NCBI GenBank assembly: GCA_903831455.1
Contig: CAIKXV010000197.1
Location: 1-64,000 of the forward strand
Direction of reading: 5' to 3'
DNA length: 64,000 bases
Source of the DNA: an uncultured Pseudomonadota bacterium
Lineage (GTDB): Bacteria; Pseudomonadota; Gammaproteobacteria; Burkholderiales; CAIKXV01
Each line of letters begins with the position of its first letter. The stretch's first letter is position 1. Shown piece by piece: positions 45,521-54,339 of this stretch. The notes below the pieces were generated by a model. The model saw nothing but the letters and a program-made list of their open reading frames with translations. It was not told the origin of the DNA and did no database searches. Made by a program: the position numbers and the translations under genes.

Positions 45521-47218
45521 GTGGAGACCCTCGCCTCGGCACTGCGTGCCCATCCGGAGATCGCCGTGTTCCTCGCGATCGGACTGGGTTACTGGATCGG
45601 ACGCTTCAGCATCCGCGGGGTGGGCTTCGGTCCCGTGACCGGCTCCCTGATCGCCGGCCTGCTGGTCGGGTCCGTGGTCGCCGTGCCTGTCGCCGATACC
45701 GCGAAGCAGTTGCTCTTCCTGCTCTTCATGTTCGGCATCGGCTATTCGGCGGGCCCGGGCTTCGTGCGTGGCCTGCGGGACGCGGGCTGGCGCTGGGCCG
45801 TCCTGGGCACCGTCGTGCCGGTCGCAGGCCTGCTGACGGCGTGGGCGATGGCGCGGCTGCTCGACCTCGAACTGGGCTATGCGGCCGGGATGATGTCCGG
45901 GGGCCTGACCGAGTCGCCGGTGATCGGCACCGCCAGCGAGGCGATCCGCGCGCTGCCCCTTCCCCCGGAGGAGAAGTCGCGGCTGATCGCGCAGATCCCG
46001 GTAGCCGATGCGCTCACCTATCTCTTCGGCACCGTCGGCGTCATCCTGTTCTGCGGCTACATCGGCCCCTGGCTGCTGCGGGTCGATCTCAAGGCCGATG
46101 GCCGCCGCCTGGAGACCGCGATGGGCTTCACCCGGGAGGACGACGGCATCGACTCCGGATGGCGCATGTTCGCGATGCGCGCCTACCGGCTGGAGGCCCA
46201 CCACCGAGTCGTCGGCCTCACCGTCGCCTCGGCCGAGCGCAGCGTCGCACCGGCGCGCCTGTTCGTCGAGCGCATCCGTCGCGGCGGCGAGATCATCGAT
46301 GCCCAACCCGACACCGTGCTGCGTGCGGGCGACGTGGTCGCCGTCATCGGCTCGCGCGAAACCCTGGTGCAACTGCTCGCGGGCAGCGCCGCGGAGATGC
46401 ACGACCGCGAACTGCTCGAGGTGCCGCTCGCCACCCGCGACGTGGTGCTGACCAACCCCTCGGTGATCGGCCGCTCGGTCGCGGAGCTGCGCGAGGAGAC
46501 GGTCGCGTTTCGCGGCGTGTTCCTGCAATCGATCCGAAGGGCGGGGCATGCGCTGCCGATCGAGCCCGCCCGGCGCCTGGAGGCGGGCGACATCCTGACC
46601 CTGCACGGACTCGCGCCGGCGGTCGATCGGATCGCGGGACTCGCCGGAGAGCCGGTCCGCTCGTCGCGCGGGGCCAACTTCGTCGCCCTCGGATTCGCGA
46701 TCGCCGCGGGGGCGCTGGCCGGACTGCTGCTGGCCATCCCGGTGGGGGGCCTGCACATCGCGCTGGGCAGCAGCGTGGCCGTGCTTCTGGTGGGCATCGC
46801 GCTGGGCTGGCGCAATGCCCGGCACCCGGGCTTCGCGCACATCCCCGCGCCCGCGATCGAGTTCATGAAGTCGCTCGGCCTGTCGGCCTTCGTCGCGATG
46901 ATCGGGCTGAAGGCGGGCCCGGTCTTCATCGACGCCATCCGCGAAGTCGGCCTCGCGGTGTTCTTCGGCGGCATCGTGGTCACGCTGGTACCGCAGTTCG
47001 TGGGCCTGCTGGTGGGGCGCTACCTGCTGCGCATCGAGCCACTGCTGCTGCTGGGCGCGCTGGCCGGGGCGCAGACGATGACCGCGGCGCTGGCCGCCGT
47101 GCAGGATCGCTCCGAGAGTCCGGTGGCGGTGATCGGCTATTCGAGCACGGTGGCGTTCGGACACATCCTGATCTCCATCGGCGGCACGGCGCTGGTCTGG
47201 ATGCTGCACGCCGGCTGA
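45521..47218 (+). CDS. Aspartate:alanine exchanger-family transporter (AspT/YidE-like)
   Basis: 565-residue inner-membrane carrier of the AAE family. Two five-to-six-helix membrane halves (from IAVFLAIGLGYWIG and from LGFAIAAGALAGLLLA) flank two cytoplasmic RCK_C (TrkA-C) domains (VVGLTVASAERSVAP and LTNPSVIGRSVAELRE). The conserved helix MIGLKAGPVFIDAI is present. The start is GTG 45521 after CGGAG; the track start adds 36 implausible residues. The gene for alanine dehydrogenase follows after 165 bases. In AspT systems aspartate enters as alanine leaves, which would fit a pool managed by alanine dehydrogenase (inference). Confidence 0.88.
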   Translation: METLASALRAHPEIAVFLAIGLGYWIGRFSIRGVGFGPVTGSLIAGLLVGSVVAVPVADTAKQLLFLLFMFGIGYSAGPGFVRGLRDAGWRWAVLGTVVPVAGLLTAWAMARLLDLELGYAAGMMSGGLTESPVIGTASEAIRALPLPPEEKSRLIAQIPVADALTYLFGTVGVILFCGYIGPWLLRVDLKADGRRLETAMGFTREDDGIDSGWRMFAMRAYRLEAHHRVVGLTVASAERSVAPARLFVERIRRGGEIIDAQPDTVLRAGDVVAVIGSRETLVQLLAGSAAEMHDRELLEVPLATRDVVLTNPSVIGRSVAELREETVAFRGVFLQSIRRAGHALPIEPARRLEAGDILTLHGLAPAVDRIAGLAGEPVRSSRGANFVALGFAIAAGALAGLLLAIPVGGLHIALGSSVAVLLVGIALGWRNARHPGFAHIPAPAIEFMKSLGLSAFVAMIGLKAGPVFIDAIREVGLAVFFGGIVVTLVPQFVGLLVGRYLLRIEPLLLLGALAGAQTMTAALAAVQDRSESPVAVIGYSSTVAFGHILISIGGTALVWMLHAG

Positions 47219-47383
47219 GTTCCTCTCTCGTCGGCGCACCACGGGATCGCGGCCGACACCGGGCCGACGGCTGGCGGGACCCTCGCTTGACCTGCATCAA
47301 GGCCACCGGTCGCGGCTGCGTCGAGCATGCCGGGAAACCGACTTCGCCCCGCAGCCCGCGGGCATGGACCGACAGGAGATCGC

Positions 47384-48493
47384 ATGATCATCGGTGTTCC
47401 CGCAGAGACCAAGGTGCACGAGTACCGGACCGCGCTCACCCCCGACGGTGCGCGCACGCTGCGTGCCGACGGCCACGAAGTCCGCGTGCAGCACGGGGCG
47501 GGGCGACGCGCCGGCCACGCGGACGCAGCCTATGCCGCCGCCGGGGCTGTGCTGGTCGATGCCCCCGAGGCCTGGGCCGCGGACATCGTGGTCAAGGTGA
47601 AGGAGCCGCAGCCGCCGGAATACGCCCACCTGCGGGCGGGCCAGGTCCTCTACGGCTACCTGCACCTGGCGGCGGCACCCGACCTGGCGGCCGAACTGGT
47701 CGCCCGGGGAGTCACCGGCATCGCCTACGAGACGGTCACGGGCCCGCGCGGCGACACGCCGCTGCTCGCGCCGATGTCGCGCATCGCCGGGCGCCTGGCG
47801 ATCCAGTCCGGGATGCACGCGCTCGAGGCACCGCAGGGAGGGTCGGGTGTCCTGCTGCCCGGGGCGCCGGGCGTGGAACCGGGACACGTGCTGGTGATCG
47901 GCGGCGGCATGGTCGGCAGCAACGCAGCACGCATCGCGCTGGGTATCGGCGCGCGGGTCACCCTGCTCGACGTATCCCCCGAACGCCTCGCGCAACTCGA
48001 CGAACAGTGGGGCGGACGCGTGCAGACCCGCCTGTCCGATGAAGCGGGTCTGGCCGAGTGCGTCGCGCGAGCCGATCTGGTCGTGGGCGCGGTGTACGTG
48101 CAGGGCCGCCGTGCCCCGGTGCTGCTGCACCGGGACCACCTGCGCGCGATGCGCCCGGGCAGCGTGCTGGTGGATGTGGCCATCGACCAGGGCGGGATCG
48201 CCGAGACTTCGAGACCGACCACGCACGCAGCCCCCACCTATGTCGAGGAAGGCGTGGTGCACCACTGCGTGGCCAACATGCCCTCGGCCGTCGCGCTGAC
48301 CTCCACGTCCGCGCTGGCTGCGGTCACGCTGCCCGGTCTGCGCTCGCTCGCCCGGCAGGGCGTGCGCGCCGCACTGGAGTCCGACGCGGGGCTGGCCAGC
48401 GGCCTCAACGTCGCCTCGGGCGAAATCGTGCACCCGGGGCTCGCCCGCGACCTCGGTCGCGCGGCACGCGACTGGCGTACGCTCGCCTTCTGA
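47384..48493 (+). CDS. ald: Alanine dehydrogenase
   Basis: 369-residue NAD-dependent alanine dehydrogenase converting L-alanine to pyruvate and ammonia. The N-terminal MIIGVPAETKVHEYRTALTP motif includes the substrate Arg (RTALTP), with Lys in KVKEPQPPEY near 72 and the catalytic His in YGYLHLAAAP near 95. The NAD motif VIGGGMVGSNAA is near 172 and the catalytic Asp lies in VDVAIDQGG near 269. CAGGAG precedes ATG 47384. Its position after the exchanger gene suggests joint control of alanine. Length and motifs are fully standard. Confidence 0.94.
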   Translation: MIIGVPAETKVHEYRTALTPDGARTLRADGHEVRVQHGAGRRAGHADAAYAAAGAVLVDAPEAWAADIVVKVKEPQPPEYAHLRAGQVLYGYLHLAAAPDLAAELVARGVTGIAYETVTGPRGDTPLLAPMSRIAGRLAIQSGMHALEAPQGGSGVLLPGAPGVEPGHVLVIGGGMVGSNAARIALGIGARVTLLDVSPERLAQLDEQWGGRVQTRLSDEAGLAECVARADLVVGAVYVQGRRAPVLLHRDHLRAMRPGSVLVDVAIDQGGIAETSRPTTHAAPTYVEEGVVHHCVANMPSAVALTSTSALAAVTLPGLRSLARQGVRAALESDAGLASGLNVASGEIVHPGLARDLGRAARDWRTLAF

Positions 48494-48572
48494 GGTCCAT
48501 GCCCCGCCCGACGAGCACGCCCGGCGGGCTGCGCAGGCCCGGCTCCCGCGGACCGTCAATGCGTCGGGTCGA

Positions 48573-49991
48573 TCAACCCGGCGCGACCGCCGGCTCGGCG
48601 CGCAGGCCGGACAGCGTGCCCCGCGCCACCTCGATGTGCTGCCTCAGCAGGTAGAGCTGGTCGGCGTAGGCGATCGGGATCGGCCGCGTGCAGGCCTCGA
48701 TGTCGAGTGCGTCGAGCCGCGACTCGAACTCGTGGGCGCGATCCGGTCGCCAGTCGGTGCGAAGGTCCTGTTCGATCATCCGCAACTGCGCGTACAGCCT
48801 CAGGATACGACGCCGGATCCGCCAGTGGTACAGCGGCGGCAGGATGCGCGCCAACGGCAGCGCGACCGCCACCACCGGCAGCAGCATCACCCACAGGCGC
48901 TCGACCAGGATCGCAAGCCACAACGGCAGCACGCGCTGCAGGAACGGCAAGCCACCCTCGTAGAAGCGTCGCGCCTCGCTGCTCAACTCGATCTCCAGCC
49001 CACGCGCGGTCGGGAACTCCCCGGCGTGGTGGAAGAGACCGCTGCCCCCATGCACCTGCGCGGCGGCCTGCAGCAGCAGGGTCTGCAGCGTCGGGTGCAG
49101 CGACTCGCGCGCGATCAGCTGCACGGTGGGTGCGACCAGCGCGGTGTCGCGCCGGGGAAGATCCCGCACCAGGTCGATCGCGCCACGGGGCAGCACCACC
49201 CGCGACAGGAACAGGAAGCGACGCGTGTAGGCGTCGGCCTGCACGAAGCTCATCACGCGTACTGCGGGATCGCGCAGCAGCGGCGCGATGTAGGCCGCCT
49301 CCGGGGCCGCGACCATGATCGCCGCGTCGATCTCCCCCGCCATCAGCGCGCGCGCCGCCGCCTCCCCGCCGATCGCGCGCAGCACGACATCGCGTGCACC
49401 CAGTTCGTTGGCCTCGAGCAGCCGAAGCGCCAGCACCCGCGTGCCGCTGCCTTCCCCGCCGATGGCCACGCGCCGGCCGCGCAGCTCGGTGAGACGACCC
49501 GCGCGAACGTCGCCGCGATGGAACACCCAGATCGGCTCGTGGTACAGGCCGCCGAGGGACACCAGCGCATCGTCCTTGGCCTGTCCGGCATCGAGCAACC
49601 CGCCCTGGACCAGCGCGACATCGACTCCGGAGGACTCGTCGCGCAGCAGTTCCAGGTTTCGGGCCGAGCCGGCGGTGGGGCGCAGGTTCAGCGTGAACCC
49701 CTTCTTCGCGAGGATCTCCCGATAGCGCATCGCGTACAGGTGGTATGCGCCATCCTCCGGCCCCGAGGCCATCGTCAGCGCATCGGGCGGTGCCGGCTGG
49801 ATGAACCGCGACGCGGTCCAGAAGGCCGCGCCCAGCACCAGCAGCGCCGGCAGCCCCAGCACGAGGAGATCGCGCAGCGACAGCGTGCGCAGGCGCCTCC
49901 ACGCGGCGGCAGAACCGGCCGATGCGGCGCCCACGGCCCCTCCCGACCGGGCGGGTGTCGTGGGCGGCGGCGGGGCGGGCTCCGGAGGCAT
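48573..49991 (-). CDS. TAXI-family solute-binding protein with C-terminal membrane segment
   Basis: 472 residues. One N-terminal membrane anchor (LLVLGLPALLVLGAAFWTAS, about residues 42-61) replaces a cleavable signal. The TAXI receptor domain runs from about 70 to 330 (LTMASGPEDGAYHLYAMRYRE, VDVALVQGGLLD, VAIGGEGSGTRVLAL). Hydrophobic segments (LWLAILVERLWVMLLPVVAVALPLA, split near 345-370) and a cytoplasmic helical tail follow. TAXI proteins usually feed fused TRAP permeases, but none is adjacent. The membrane-tethered form could be a sensor or an assembly subunit rather than a free receptor. The start is ATG 49991 with a weak ribosome site; the 926-residue track ORF continues into antisense of the next gene. 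Confidence 0.82.
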   Translation of the reverse strand: MPPEPAPPPPTTPARSGGAVGAASAGSAAAWRRLRTLSLRDLLVLGLPALLVLGAAFWTASRFIQPAPPDALTMASGPEDGAYHLYAMRYREILAKKGFTLNLRPTAGSARNLELLRDESSGVDVALVQGGLLDAGQAKDDALVSLGGLYHEPIWVFHRGDVRAGRLTELRGRRVAIGGEGSGTRVLALRLLEANELGARDVVLRAIGGEAAARALMAGEIDAAIMVAAPEAAYIAPLLRDPAVRVMSFVQADAYTRRFLFLSRVVLPRGAIDLVRDLPRRDTALVAPTVQLIARESLHPTLQTLLLQAAAQVHGGSGLFHHAGEFPTARGLEIELSSEARRFYEGGLPFLQRVLPLWLAILVERLWVMLLPVVAVALPLARILPPLYHWRIRRRILRLYAQLRMIEQDLRTDWRPDRAHEFESRLDALDIEACTRPIPIAYADQLYLLRQHIEVARGTLSGLRAEPAVAPG

Positions 49992-50308
49992 GGTGCGGCA
50001 GCTTAGCAAATCCCCGTGATCCAGCCGTGCAGGCCGACTCGCCCGGATCGGTGATCGGGGCTCGGCTGCCGGAGCCGGCGTGCCTGCCGCCGGGTGCGGC
50101 CGACGCGGCCGACCCGCCTGCCTGCGCGGCGCCGATGCCTGTCGCCCGCTCGCGCCGCCCGAAGGCCGATGCGCGTCCGGCGAGGCGTACGCGTGGTCGG
50201 GCGCCTTCGCGGACGCCGCGGCGCCTGCCCCGGCAATCGCCGCCGGCCGCCCAGCGGCTGGCCTATGCAGCCCGCGGCGAGTCGCCCCCGGCCGGCGAAC
50301 GTGGTGAC
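49992..50308. other. Intergenic region upstream of the TAXI gene (317 bases)
   Basis: Between the start of the TAXI gene and the stop of the MFS gene, both minus strand. Extremely GC-rich with many short inverted repeats. No protein-like ORF and no recognisable promoter is visible. Confidence 0.5.
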
Positions 50309-51556
50309 TCAGGGCAGGCGCGCCCCCACGCGCGCCACCAGCGGACGCAGTTCCTCCCGCACTTGGGCGCGCCATCGCAGCAGCACCAGCGCCAGCAGCG
50401 CGCACAGCGTACCGTTGCAGGCCAGTGCGAGTCGCGGCCCCAGCGCCTCGGCCAGCGCACCGGCCGCCAGGTTGCCCAGCGGCCCTACACCCATGAACAG
50501 CATGGTGGTCAGGCTCATCACGCGACTGCGCTTGTCGTCGTCGACCACCGTCTGCAGGATCAGGTTCACCGGTAGCGTGGTCATCAGCACCGCCAGACCC
50601 ACCACCGCCACCAGTGCCGCCGACAGCCAGACCTGCCCGCTCGCCGCGAAGGCGGCCAGCGCCAGGCCGGCAACGCCCATCGCGAGGTTGAGCAGCGTGT
50701 ACAGCCCGCCCACGTGCGGGCGCGCCGCGAGGAACAGGCTGCCGCAGAGCGCCCCCATGCCCGAGAGCGCCAGCAGCCAGCCCAGCAGCCGCGGATCGCC
50801 GGCGTAGGCCTGCGCGACGAACGCGGGCATCAGCGTCTGGTAGGGCGTGATGAGCACGCTCACGAGTGCGAGTGCGATCAGCAGGATGCGGATCGGCAGG
50901 ATGCGCCACGCATAGCCGAAGCCCTCGGCCAGCCCTGCGAGCAGCGGGGCCCGCGCCGCTCGACCCCCGCGCCGCTCGACCCGGATGGCGAGGATGCTCG
51001 CCACCACCGCGATATAGGTGACCGCATTGAGCGCGAAGCAGCCCGCCGCCCCCACGACGACGAGCAGCGAGCCGGCGATCGCCGGACCCGCAAGGCGTCC
51101 GGCCTGTCCCATGGTGGCGGTGAGCGAGATCGCGCTGGGCAGGTCGTCGCGATCGTCGATCAGGTCGAGCAGATAACTCTGGCGTACCGCCAGTTCGAGC
51201 GCGATCAGCGCACCCAGGATCGACCCCAGGACGAACAGATGCCAGGGCTGGATCAGGCCGGTGGCGCTGAGGATCAGCAGTGCCAGCGCCTGCACGCCCT
51301 GCAATGCCTGGGAGGCCAGCATCAGTCGATGACGATCCGCGTGATCCGCCCACCAGCCGGCCAGGGGGGAGAGCAGCAGCACCGGCAGGTTGGAGACGAA
51401 CGCGAGCATTCCCAGGGAGAACGCCGAGCGGGTGAGTTCGTACATCAGCCAGCCGGCCGCCACCTGCTGGACCCAGTAGCCCACCATCGACAGGCTCTGG
51501 CCGGCGAAGAAGAGCGCGTAGTTGCGGTGACGCAGCGCGCGGAAGGCCCCCTTCAC
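50309..51556 (-). CDS. MFS transporter (MFS_3/EntS-like)
   Basis: 415-residue major facilitator with about 12 membrane helices. It starts FRALRHRNYALFFAGQSLSM, typical of the enterobactin-exporter/macrolide-efflux (MFS_3) branch. The loop 2-3 motif is WWADHADRHRLML and the TM5 region GRLAGPAIAGSLLVVVG. Predicted to export a small molecule by proton antiport. The start is GTG at 51556 without a clear ribosome site. It lies 52 bases after the end of a Bug receptor gene transcribed the same way, so they could share a transcript. Confidence 0.87.
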   Translation of the reverse strand: MKGAFRALRHRNYALFFAGQSLSMVGYWVQQVAAGWLMYELTRSAFSLGMLAFVSNLPVLLLSPLAGWWADHADRHRLMLASQALQGVQALALLILSATGLIQPWHLFVLGSILGALIALELAVRQSYLLDLIDDRDDLPSAISLTATMGQAGRLAGPAIAGSLLVVVGAAGCFALNAVTYIAVVASILAIRVERRGGRAARAPLLAGLAEGFGYAWRILPIRILLIALALVSVLITPYQTLMPAFVAQAYAGDPRLLGWLLALSGMGALCGSLFLAARPHVGGLYTLLNLAMGVAGLALAAFAASGQVWLSAALVAVVGLAVLMTTLPVNLILQTVVDDDKRSRVMSLTTMLFMGVGPLGNLAAGALAEALGPRLALACNGTLCALLALVLLRWRAQVREELRPLVARVGARLP

Positions 51557-51608
51557 CGCCGGGCGGCGCGCATTGCGGAAGACCCGCGGCGGCGCTCCTC
51601 GGCTCGAC

Positions 51609-52607
51609 TCACTCGGCGCGCACCTTCGCCGCCTTCGCCACCTTGCTCCAGCGCGCGATCTCCGCGGCGATGAACGCCCCGAACTCCTCGCTGGTATTGC
51701 CCACCGGCGTGCCCCCCTGCTGGGCGATGCGTTCGCGCCCCTCGGGCGAGCGGATGAAGCGGGCGAGTTCCGCGTTCATGCGGTTGACGATGTCGCGCGG
51801 CGTCGAGGCGGGAGCAACCACCCCCTGCCAGGAGCTTCCGTCGAAGCCGGGAACGGTGTCGCCGACCGGAGGCAGGTCAGGCAAGGCGGCGTAGCGGTCC
51901 GAGGTGGACACCGCGATCGCCCGCAGCTTGCCCGAGCGCGCCGCCTCCAGCGAGGGACCGATACCGGTCGTGAACCCCATCTCGACGAGTCCGGCGAACT
52001 GGTCGATCAGCGCCGGGCCGGCGCCCTTGTACGGGATGTGCACGGCCTTCACGCCAGCCATCATCAGGAACATCTCCATCAGCATGTGCGGCGAAGTGCC
52101 CGGACCCGTGGAGGCGTAGTTGAGGGCGCCCGGATTGCGGCGCATCAGCGCAAGCAGTTCCTTCACGTTGCGCACCGGCAGCGACGGGTGCACCAGCAGG
52201 ATGCTGGGCAGTTTCGCGATGAGGGTGATCGGGACGAAATCGCGTACCGGGTCGTAGTCCAGCTTCGGGAACACCGATGGCGCGATGCTCTGCGCGACCG
52301 TGAACATCGCGATGTTGTAGCCATCGCCCGGAGCCTTCGCGGCAATCGCCAGCCCGATGTTGCCGCCTGCGCCGCCCCGGTTCTCGATGACCACCGGCAC
52401 GCCCAGCTGGCGCGACAGCGCGTCGCCCGCCAGCCGTCCGAAGATATCGGTGGAACCGGCCGGCGGAAACGGCACGATCATCCGGATCGGTTTCGCGGGC
52501 CACGCCTGTGCATGGGCCACCATCGGCGTCGTCATGGCACCCAGCGCCGCGGCGGCGGCCGACACGGCCAGAAGCGTGCGATGCGAGGATCTGCTGGGGG
52601 GGGTCAT
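51609..52607 (-). CDS. Bug-family tricarboxylate-type substrate-binding protein
   Basis: 332-residue periplasmic receptor. The signal peptide (to VAHAQA, about 34 residues) is followed by WPAKPIRMIVPFPPAGSTDI, IENRGGAGGNIG and HIPYKGAGPALIDQ. AGGAGGAG lies about six bases before ATG 52607; the track start at 53087 is spurious. It is divergent from cytochrome b561 across 157 bases and upstream of the MFS gene. No tctAB partner is visible. Confidence 0.92.
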   Translation of the reverse strand: MTPPSRSSHRTLLAVSAAAAALGAMTTPMVAHAQAWPAKPIRMIVPFPPAGSTDIFGRLAGDALSRQLGVPVVIENRGGAGGNIGLAIAAKAPGDGYNIAMFTVAQSIAPSVFPKLDYDPVRDFVPITLIAKLPSILLVHPSLPVRNVKELLALMRRNPGALNYASTGPGTSPHMLMEMFLMMAGVKAVHIPYKGAGPALIDQFAGLVEMGFTTGIGPSLEAARSGKLRAIAVSTSDRYAALPDLPPVGDTVPGFDGSSWQGVVAPASTPRDIVNRMNAELARFIRSPEGRERIAQQGGTPVGNTSEEFGAFIAAEIARWSKVAKAAKVRAE

Positions 52608-52764
52608 GCGATCTCCTCCTTCGTGTCGGCTGCAGCCATGGGCGCTGCCGCTGCCGAGTGCCCGGGTTCGGGCTTGCTTCCGCCCGCGGGCCGACCGGCT
52701 TGCGCGCGAGCGACGCCGGCGCGAGACTCCCTGCGCGGCACTTCGATTGTCCCGGAGATTCTCG

Positions 52765-53475
52765 ATGAAGTCATCGGCGCCCACCTTCCCCGACGACGGC
52801 GCGCAGTCGCCTGCCGCCGCGTCCGTGCCCCTGCCCGTCTGGGACCTGCCGGTACGGCTGTTCCACTGGGTGCTCGTGCTGCTGCTGGCGGTGTCATGGA
52901 TGACCGGACGGGACGGCGGCATCGACGCGATGACCTGGCACCTGCGCGCCGGGCTGGCGGTGCTCGCCCTGCTGCTCGCCCGGATCGCCTGGGGCGTGAT
53001 CGGCTCCCAGACCGCGCGCTTCCGCGAGTTCGTGCGCGGCCCGCGGGCCGCGTGGGCGGATGCCCGCGCCTTGCTGCGACGCACCACGCCCCCGCACGCC
53101 GGTCATCCGCCGCTGGGCGGCTGGATGGTCGTGGCGCTGCTGATCGCGCTGCTGGTCCAGTGCGCGACCGGATTGTTCGCCAACGACGCGGTGATGACCG
53201 AGGGTCCGCTGGCCGGTCGGGTATCGCCCGCGCTCGGTGAGTGGCTCAGCACGATCCATCGCTGGAACGTGAACGTGCTGCTGGCACTCGCGGCCGTCCA
53301 CGTTGCCGCGGTGGTCTATCACATCGTTGCAATGCGCAGCGATCTGCTGCTCGGGATGATCACAGGGCGACGTCGGCTGCCGGCACTCGCGCAGCCCCCG
53401 CGCATGCGCAGCGCGTGGCTCGCACTCGCCCTGCTGATCACAGCCGCCGCGCTGCTCTGGCCGCTGTACGGCTGA
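52765..53475 (+). CDS. Cytochrome b561-family membrane protein
   Basis: 236-residue di-heme cytochrome b of the prokaryotic b561/Ni-Fe hydrogenase b-subunit type. Four or five membrane helices carry candidate heme ligands: His in RLFHWVLVLLLAVSW (near 37), His in MTWHLRAGLAVLA (near 57), His in LSTIHRWNVN (near 160) and His in LAAVHVAAVVYHIV (near 175-184). It moves electrons between quinol and periplasmic c-type cytochromes. CGGAGAT precedes ATG 52765. It converges on the cytochrome c' gene. The two are commonly neighbours in proteobacteria, which suggests b561 donates to c'. Confidence 0.9.
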   Translation: MKSSAPTFPDDGAQSPAAASVPLPVWDLPVRLFHWVLVLLLAVSWMTGRDGGIDAMTWHLRAGLAVLALLLARIAWGVIGSQTARFREFVRGPRAAWADARALLRRTTPPHAGHPPLGGWMVVALLIALLVQCATGLFANDAVMTEGPLAGRVSPALGEWLSTIHRWNVNVLLALAAVHVAAVVYHIVAMRSDLLLGMITGRRRLPALAQPPRMRSAWLALALLITAAALLWPLYG

Positions 53476-53486
53476 GGGCATGCGCG

Positions 53487-53516
53487 GTTCGGCGGCGGCC
53501 CGGACCGCCGCCGAAC
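53487..53516. terminator. Bidirectional hairpin between cytochrome genes
   Basis: GTTCGGCGGCGG pairs perfectly with CCGCCGCCGAAC, 12 base pairs around a six-base loop, centred in the 50-base gap between cytochrome b561 and the cytochrome c' gene. It serves both orientations. No T run. Confidence 0.7.
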
Positions 53517-53525
53517 ACCGGACGG

Positions 53526-53996
53526 CTACTTCGCGCGGAAATTGTCGTGGCAGCTGCCGCAGTGGCGCGCGACCTCGGCGATCTGCGCGCGGGTCGCCTT
53601 CTCGTCGCCCGACCTGGCAACGGCCACAAGCTTCGCGGCATCGCCCGTGAAGCGGTCCGCGGCCGCCTTGAATCCGGCCGCGTCCTTCCAGATGGCCGGC
53701 AACGCGCGGGTGTTGCCGGCGTCGCTGCCCGGCGTGAAGCCCTCGACCACCATCCGTCCGGTCGACTCGAGCACGGCCGCGTTGCGCGCGACCAGCGCGG
53801 CGTCGAACGGCCGCGCGTTCTTCACCATCTGCACCAGCGGCCCGAAGTGCCAGGCCTGCACCTGCATCACGCCCTTGCGGTAGTTGATCGCCTGTTCGGC
53901 GGTCTGCGCCTGCACCGCGCCCGCAGCGCCGAGGACAAGCACCGCGGACGCAAGGCCTGCGCGAAGACCCCGAACGCTCATGAGGCTGTGATCCAT
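53526..53996 (-). CDS. Cytochrome c'
   Basis: 156-residue periplasmic cytochrome c' (four-helix bundle). The signal peptide runs to AVQAQ (about residue 31). The body shows INYRKGVMQVQAWHFGPLVQM near 37, and the heme c site CGSCH near residue 150, placed at the extreme C-terminus as the family requires. Cytochromes c' bind NO and CO and protect against nitrosative stress. The start at 53996 follows GGGAGGGG; a second Met 15 bases later is possible. Transcribed away from the Crp/Fnr gene, which makes that regulator a candidate controller. Confidence 0.92.
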   Translation of the reverse strand: MDHSLMSVRGLRAGLASAVLVLGAAGAVQAQTAEQAINYRKGVMQVQAWHFGPLVQMVKNARPFDAALVARNAAVLESTGRMVVEGFTPGSDAGNTRALPAIWKDAAGFKAAADRFTGDAAKLVAVARSGDEKATRAQIAEVARHCGSCHDNFRAK

Positions 53997-54339
53997 GTTC
54001 CCCCTCCCTGTTCTCACTGGTTTAAAACGACGACAACGGATAGATTACGGGTTAGCGTACCGTGAACCGCGTGCATGCGTCATCCGCACCACGCCGCGGA
54101 TCCCGACCAGGGCGCATTGCGCGAACCCGGCGGCGACTGCGACCCGGTCACGGATCCTGCCAGCATATCTGTCAGATACATATCATTACAACGGAAATGC
54201 CCGGAACCGCGGCGTGTCAGGGTGGTCATAATCACTGCTGAAGACGTCACGGTTGCCGCATCGCACGATGGAATCGGTTGGGTGTGCCGGCAGCGCCGTC
54301 ACCAGTGCTCTGGCCCCGTTGTTAGCCCAGGAGTTGCTC
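53997..54339. other. Divergent regulatory region between cytochrome c' and Crp/Fnr genes (343 bases)
   Basis: A promoter region with locally low GC (54160-54240). It holds the inverted repeat at 54166-54178 and a CATAAT at 54227-54232 that could be the -10 of the regulator gene. I see no canonical Fnr box (TTGAT-N4-ATCAA). No gene is visible in it; the longer Crp ORF of the track begins here at 54253. Confidence 0.6.
54166..54178. promoter_or_regulatory. Candidate operator, palindrome TATCTG-T-CAGATA
   Basis: A perfect 6-1-6 inverted repeat in the AT-rich part of the divergent cytochrome c'/Crp intergenic region. It lies about 60 bases upstream of the putative -10 CATAAT of the regulator gene. 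Odd spacing and sequence differ from the Fnr/Crp half-site pattern, so the binding protein is unknown. Confidence 0.4.

Noticed and set aside
48573-51353. 926-residue ORF containing the TAXI protein
   Set aside because: Only the last 472 residues are protein-like; the upstream part is antisense-frame readthrough over the MFS gene.
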